A DNA stretch of 16,725 nt from NCBI GenBank assembly GCA_964348185.1, contig CAYGBW010000170.1, forward strand, positions 1 to 16,725, in the 5' to 3' direction. Under the pieces are notes generated by a model, which was given only the letters and a program-made list of their open reading frames with translations, did not search any database and was not told the origin of the DNA. This stretch comes from CAYGBW01 sp964348185. Its GTDB lineage: Bacteria; Desulfobacterota; BSN033; WVXP01. Shown here piece by piece: positions 12,506-16,725 of this stretch. The position numbers and the translations under genes are program-made. Position 1 is the first letter of the stretch. Each line of letters begins with the position of its first letter.

Positions 12506-15061
12506 CTACGGCTGGTCGTCCGTATCGAGGTCCATTTTGAAGAAATCGGGCTGGTCGTCCGTATCGAGATCCAGTTTGAAGAAATCGGTCGGTTGATCCT
12601 TATCAGGCTTCTCAGCATACGCCGTCGGGGCAGTTCCCTCTTTGAAGCACTCGAAGATCGATCCGTCGTCATTTGAAGAGGCCAGAAGCCCGGTTTCTGG
12701 ATCGATCTTCTTGAACATGATGCCCTTTGGCACGGTAAAATCGCTAATTGGCTTGCCCTCCAAGACCTGACGCATGTAACTCAGCCATATGGGACTGGCG
12801 GCTCGGGACCCCGTTTCATGTACCCCCATGGAGGCCTCCTCGTCAAATCCCGCCCAGACCCCGGCAATGAGATCCGGGGTGTATCCAATAAACCACGCAT
12901 CGTACAGGTTATCCGTCGTTCCGGTCTTGCCAGCACAGGGTCGCCCCAGTTCCTTTGCCCGCCATCCTGTTCCGTTGTTCACAACCCCCTGGAGAAGGTT
13001 TGTCATGATGTAAGCCGTCTCAGGGCTGATGAGTTGTCGGCTGATTCTCGGTGTGGATGTATCGATGGCCTCTCCATAGGAGACGGCCTCGACCCTTGGC
13101 CGGGAGATCGACCGGTGGGTTCGCTCTTCTCCTGGGTCGTTGTCTCCGAGACCGTCGGAGGGCGACTTCGGTCCATTCTCCGCCTCTGGGAAAAGGGGCG
13201 GGCGATTCTCCTCCAGGATGTTCCCTTCTCGGTCCAAGATCTTGCGGATAAAAATAGGCCTGAGCTCACGGCCCTGGCGGGCAAAGACCGCATAGGTCTT
13301 GGTCAAATCGATGAGAGAGATTCCCGATGATCCGAGAGCCGTGGACAGGTCTCGATTGAAAGGCCCGTCCAGGCCCAGCTGCCTTGAATAGTCGATCAAG
13401 TAGTCGACCCCCAGATCCTGCGCAATTTTAACGGTGATGACGTTTCGAGATTTGGCCAGAGCCTTTCGGAGGGTCGTCGGCCCGTAAAACCGCTCTTCGT
13501 AGTTCTTGGGCTTCCATGCCTCATAGTCCTGGGTGGCGTCGTAGATGATGGGAGAATCAATAATGATAGAAGCTGGGGTGTAGCCCCTGTCCAGGGCGGC
13601 CGCATACACGATCGGTTTAAAGGCCGACCCCACCTGCCGCCGTGCCTGAATCGCTCGGTTGAACTGGCTTTCTCGGAAATCTCGCCCCCCGACCAGGGCG
13701 ACCACATACCCGGTCTTCAGATCGAGACTGATGAGAGCCCCTTGGACCTTCGGGATTTGTTCCAGAGCAAGCCCAAGGGTTCCCTCTGGATCGACGGTCT
13801 TGACCTTCACCCGAATCACATCTCCCACCTTGAGCACATCAGCAGGTCTTTTCACCTTGACGGTGTCATAAGCCACCTGGGGGTCTGGCTTTCGGGCCCA
13901 CACCATGTCTCCGAGGGATAGGTGACCTTCGTAACGTCCCACCCTGACCTTAGCAGATTCTTGAGACAGTTCTGTGACGACCCCGAGATACTCTCCCCCC
14001 TCGTCGATCGGTGAATCCTGGAGCTCGTCGGCCCTCTCCTTGACAAACCGCGAAATCTCTTGCGGAGAGAGTCTCCTCTCGGACCCCCGGTATCCCTGCC
14101 TCTTGTCGAGGGCTCGGAGCCCCTCGGAGACGGCCTTCTCGGCAGCCTCCTGCATTTCCACATTCAGGGTGGTGTAGATCTCAAGTCCCCCCGTGTAGAG
14201 GGCTTCCCTTCCGTATTTCTTTTCGACAACCTGGCGGATATGCTCGGTAAAATAGGGGGCCACCTCGAGAAAGGGGTTCCTTCTGGCCTTGATTTCCAGC
14301 CGTGTCCCCAGGGCTTTCTCTGACTCCTCAGGGGTCGTGTATCCTTCCGCAACCATCCGTTCTAGCACGTAGACCAACCTTTTCCGGGCGTTTTCAGGAT
14401 AGTTGTAGGGGGAGTTCTTCGATGGCGCACGGGGTAGACCGGCCAGCATCGCCGCTTCGGCGAGGTTCAGGTCCATTACCTTTTTACCAAAATAGTTTTC
14501 CGCTGCCGCCTCCACACCATAGGCTCCGTGCCCAAGGTAGATCTGGTTTAGATAGAGGTAAAGGATCTCCCTCTTGGACAGGTATCTTTCGATCCTGGCA
14601 GCCAGTATCGCCTCTCGGATCTTTCTGGCCCAGCTTCTTTCATTTGTCAGGAGCAGAGATCTGGCGACCTGCTGGGTGATCGTGCTTCCCCCCTGAACGA
14701 TTTCGCCGGCCTCGATATTCTTCAGGAACGCCCTGACGATGGCCTGATAGTCGAGCCCCTTGTGTTCAAAAAAGCGGGAATCCTCAGCCGCCACAAAGGC
14801 GTCGAGCAGGAACCGAGGGATCTGGTCGATGGGAACCACGATTCTCTTCTCATCGAAGAATTCCCCAATCACCTCTCCGTTAAGGGCATAGACCGTTGAG
14901 ATGAGTTTTGGCCGATAGTCCTTGAGTGTTTCGATTTGCGGGAGGTCTTCCGTGAAGTATAGATAGACACCTGTCGCCGTGAACGCACAGACCGCTATCA
15001 GGCAGAGGGTCAGATAGGTCAAGGCGAAAATGATTTTCTTAACAATCGGTCGTTTCTTCAT
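12506..15061 (-). CDS. mrcA: penicillin-binding protein 1A (bifunctional peptidoglycan synthase)
   Basis: Class A PBP anchored in the inner membrane with its catalytic part in the periplasm; it polymerises glycan strands and cross-links peptides. It has 851 residues. One membrane helix spans about 9-36. The GT51 glycosyltransferase domain includes catalytic Glu93 in EDSRFFEH and QGGSTITQQ (123-131), with second Glu150. An OB-like region (about 320-430) precedes the transpeptidase, which has SAFK (Ser479 nucleophile), SRN (538-540) and KTG (712-714). A charged, low-complexity insert lies at about 615-675, between SxN and KTG. The C-terminus ends in two copies of a 13-residue acidic repeat (FFKxDLDTDDQ). 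The ATG at 15061 has only a weak ribosome binding site but sits about 30 nt from a good promoter. It converges with the VWA gene. Confidence 0.95.
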   Translation of the reverse strand: MKKRPIVKKIIFALTYLTLCLIAVCAFTATGVYLYFTEDLPQIETLKDYRPKLISTVYALNGEVIGEFFDEKRIVVPIDQIPRFLLDAFVAAEDSRFFEHKGLDYQAIVRAFLKNIEAGEIVQGGSTITQQVARSLLLTNERSWARKIREAILAARIERYLSKREILYLYLNQIYLGHGAYGVEAAAENYFGKKVMDLNLAEAAMLAGLPRAPSKNSPYNYPENARKRLVYVLERMVAEGYTTPEESEKALGTRLEIKARRNPFLEVAPYFTEHIRQVVEKKYGREALYTGGLEIYTTLNVEMQEAAEKAVSEGLRALDKRQGYRGSERRLSPQEISRFVKERADELQDSPIDEGGEYLGVVTELSQESAKVRVGRYEGHLSLGDMVWARKPDPQVAYDTVKVKRPADVLKVGDVIRVKVKTVDPEGTLGLALEQIPKVQGALISLDLKTGYVVALVGGRDFRESQFNRAIQARRQVGSAFKPIVYAAALDRGYTPASIIIDSPIIYDATQDYEAWKPKNYEERFYGPTTLRKALAKSRNVITVKIAQDLGVDYLIDYSRQLGLDGPFNRDLSTALGSSGISLIDLTKTYAVFARQGRELRPIFIRKILDREGNILEENRPPLFPEAENGPKSPSDGLGDNDPGEERTHRSISRPRVEAVSYGEAIDTSTPRISRQLISPETAYIMTNLLQGVVNNGTGWRAKELGRPCAGKTGTTDNLYDAWFIGYTPDLIAGVWAGFDEEASMGVHETGSRAASPIWLSYMRQVLEGKPISDFTVPKGIMFKKIDPETGLLASSNDDGSIFECFKEGTAPTAYAEKPDKDQPTDFFKLDLDTDDQPDFFKMDLDTDDQP
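12512..12589. repeat. 39-bp tandem duplication in the 3' end of the PBP1A gene
   Basis: Units at 12512-12550 and 12551-12589 differ at 3 positions. Each encodes 13 residues (TDFFKLDLDTDDQ and PDFFKMDLDTDDQ), so copy number changes keep the frame. The second unit runs nearly to the stop codon. Confidence 0.9.
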
Positions 15062-15098
15062 GGATCACACTCGAAAAAGTTATGACTATCCTGTTCAT

Positions 15099-15127
15099 AA
15101 TCTATGCCAACAATCCTGTTTCGTCAA
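15099..15127 (-). promoter_or_regulatory. sigma-70-like promoter of the PBP1A gene
   Basis: On the - strand, TTGACG (15127-15122, 5 of 6 matches) is followed by a 17-nt spacer and TAGATT (15104-15099, 4 of 6 matches). The predicted transcript starts near 15092, giving a 5' leader of about 30 nt before the ATG at 15061. Confidence 0.55.
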
Positions 15128-15202
15128 GCTCCCATGGGCACACAAGGAGCGACACCGCATGGACGCTCATTGTCATGCGCCAGGAGAGTCTGATAGCCGT
15201 GT

Positions 15203-15270
15203 TTCCCTTGCCAAAACGGAGGCCCCACAACTCGCTAATGCTCTTGGGGCAAGGACATTTTTCGTGCAAC
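15203..15270. repeat. decayed copy of the MITE-like right half
   Basis: This segment aligns along its length with 8349-8418: shared blocks include CCCTT-GCCAA-ACGG, GCCCCA, the CTAATG/GTAATG region and GGACATTTTTC before a GTG(A)C-type end. Small indels and substitutions separate them, and no matching left half could be followed upstream. It abuts the 3' end of the broken glycosyltransferase gene. Confidence 0.55.
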
Positions 15271-16608
15271 CTATGGAATCCCCCCCTGAGTCTCCTTGAG
15301 AGCCTTTCCCTTCGCAGGTGAACGAGAGCCCGTAGCCCAAGGCTGGTAATCGCGGCGCTTTCGATATAACCGGCAGAGAAGCAAGCCCATGAGATTCAAC
15401 AGGATTAGGAGCTGATTGACGCTACCCCTCTTCCTTTTTTTTGGCGTATTCAGCAATTGATAAAACCGACTTTCAACGCGCCTTACCTCCCTCCAGAAAT
15501 CAGCCTTTTCTCTTATAATCCGAAACCCTTCATCAATACTGCGCTGCCGTAAACCCTCGTCGCCCAGAATCCTCAACAGACCTTCGGCAATGCTTTTTGC
15601 AGAAAGGTCCACAAAATACGCACTACGGAGATGGGTTACGATTTCCTCATATCTCGGAAGCCCGGTGATCATGTTCGGAACACCACACGCCATGGCCTCG
15701 ATCAGGGATTAGGGGAGTCCATCGGAGGGAGGTATACCTACGGCCACATCGGAGATACTGTAGTACATTGGCATCTCAGCATGATCAATTTCTCCGACAA
15801 AGAGAACGTGTTCCTCCAGCTTAAGGTGGCGAACCCGCTTTACCAAATCCGCCTTATACGTTTGATCCGGGTTGTATTCAGTGACCAGCAATTTGGCATT
15901 CGGATAGGACTTCAGAATCCGTGGCATCACCTCGATGATGAGATGGATATTATAGAACCTCCTAAGGATTCGAGGACTCAGAATGACTCGGTCCTGTGGA
16001 GAAAGCCCGAGGTTCTCTCGGAGAGCTTCCGTTGGGACACGGTGAAACCGTTGCAGATCCACGCCCCAAAAAACTCTCATGATCTTCTCATCCCTGACAC
16101 CCAGTTGCCTTAATACACAACTGAGGTAATCAGATTTTGACGTCACCAGATCAGCCTCTCGGAGAAGCTCTCGGGTCAGCCAACGCCTCATTGAAGGCGG
16201 ATTCCACTGTTCATTGAAGAGAACGTCACCGCCCATGACGGTGACAACCAGCGGGTAGCGATTGGCCAGTAACACCAGCCCCATTTCCCAACCCGCGGCA
16301 TAATGAACATGGACAATATCCGCAGGAGATTGGCGGATGAGGCGATAATAATCATGCAGGGAAAGCAACCCATCCAGCTTTTCCATCATGGGACTTCTCG
16401 AATTGATTCGGTTTCTCCGTGGGGCTAACTCCTCGATTTCTTTTAGCCCTGCTCGATTTGGCGTAATAAGGCAAACCTTGTGTCCTATCTTGGAAAACCC
16501 TTCCACCCGATTTCTAACGTGACAGCTCGATGCTGGGCCAATCGCACAGATCCTCATTGGATCTGATGAGGGAAACCTTGCATTGCTTTTTTCCGCATTT
16601 CGTGTCAT
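15271..16608 (-). pseudogene. GT4-type glycosyltransferase interrupted by an in-frame TAA
   Basis: A GT-B fold glycosyltransferase resembling family 4, likely transferring sugar from a nucleotide-sugar in envelope polysaccharide synthesis. Family features in the N-terminal part: MRICAIGPASSCHVRNRVEG, ADIVHVHYAAGWEMG, VVTVMGGDV, VFWGVDLQRFH. The frame stops at TAA (15709-15711) directly after PPSDGLP, and the same frame resumes as SLIEAMACGVPNMITGLPRY, exactly the family continuation. The E of SLIEAMA, the second acidic residue of the E-x7-E motif that binds the nucleotide-sugar, is therefore lost from the 299-residue product. The downstream part ends with a hydrophobic stretch and a basic tail (stop at 15271). 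Full length would be 445 codons. The start is ATG 16608 (ATGA overlap) or ATG 16557 (MRICAIG). A single base substitution or sequencing error would explain it. Confidence 0.85.
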
Positions 16609-16725
16609 GGGATAGTTACAGCCCTTCTTATGAATAATCCATCACCGAAAGGCGGGAGTACCGGCCGATTCGGCCTCCCTATCCCCCTCGTCCATTTTGC
16701 AGGATTTGAGCCCCTTGGCGGATCA
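16605..16725 (-). CDS. possible C-terminus of an upstream gene, cut by the window edge
   Basis: One - strand frame is open from the window edge to TGA at 16607-16605, encoding 39 residues ending in FGDGLFIRRAVTIP. Its stop overlaps the glycosyltransferase ATG at 16608 as ATGA, a common coupling arrangement. The two other - strand frames contain stops here. The peptide is not recognised and the stretch is short, so it may be non-coding. A small palindrome GGCCG-ATT-CGGCC lies inside at 16663-16675. Confidence 0.3.
   Translation of the reverse strand, partial: DPPRGSNPAKWTRGIGRPNRPVLPPFGDGLFIRRAVTIP

Noticed and set aside
16663..16675. GGCCG-ATT-CGGCC palindrome as a terminator
   Set aside because: Five base pairs and no T-run on either strand.

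Overview
The window (about 16.7 kb) reads like chromosome of an anaerobic member of the former Deltaproteobacteria (Desulfobacterota-type). This is an inference. It rests on the block tRNA-Gln / prs / rplY(ctc) / pth, a membrane pyrophosphatase of the K+-dependent type, moderately high GC with TTG/GTG starts, and tRNA genes without encoded CCA. No 16S or other decisive marker is present.

Layout. (1) Positions 1-4388, + strand: the 3' part of a tRNA-Gln gene, a decayed tRNA-like copy of its 3' half, then a tight housekeeping run: prs (PRPP synthase), rplY (ribosomal protein L25/Ctc), pth (peptidyl-tRNA hydrolase) and hppA (ion-pumping pyrophosphatase). The pyrophosphatase gene sits directly behind PRPP and translation genes. 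(2) 4389-5042: no gene, but two fold-back repeat elements, one with a perfect 16-bp hairpin at its core. (3) 5043-6066: a MinD/FlhG-type P-loop ATPase whose start is ambiguous. The best ribosome binding site belongs to an ATG that is out of frame with the ATPase. (4) 6160-6378: a complete tRNA-Leu(CAG) unit with promoter and intrinsic terminator. (5) 6510-8189, - strand: a Na+/phosphate cotransporter family protein with a PhoU-like tail. (6) 8205-8759: non-coding, holding a 203-bp MITE-like element with 23-bp terminal inverted repeats plus a solo copy of one end; a decayed relative lies at 15203-15270. (7) 8760-12488, + strand: the most interesting part, a three-gene set of a MoxR-type AAA+ ATPase with a four-cysteine cluster, a small GXGXG beta-helix protein and a von Willebrand factor A (VWA) protein with a zincin-like N-terminal region lacking the usual glutamate. 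(8) 12506-15061, - strand: penicillin-binding protein 1A with a 39-bp tandem duplication at its C-terminus and a good promoter. (9) 15271-16725, - strand: a family-4-type glycosyltransferase broken by one in-frame TAA, preceded by the end of another possible frame overlapping it by ATGA.

The MoxR/GXGXG/VWA set is the best candidate for an undescribed system. MoxR ATPases paired with VWA proteins are known to mature or activate metalloenzymes (NorQ/NorD, CbbQ/CbbO, RavA/ViaA). Here a GXGXG protein, a fold known from glutamate synthase and from subunit C of formylmethanofuran dehydrogenase, lies between them and shares an ATGA overlap with the ATPase gene. No client enzyme is visible in the window, so its role is unknown.
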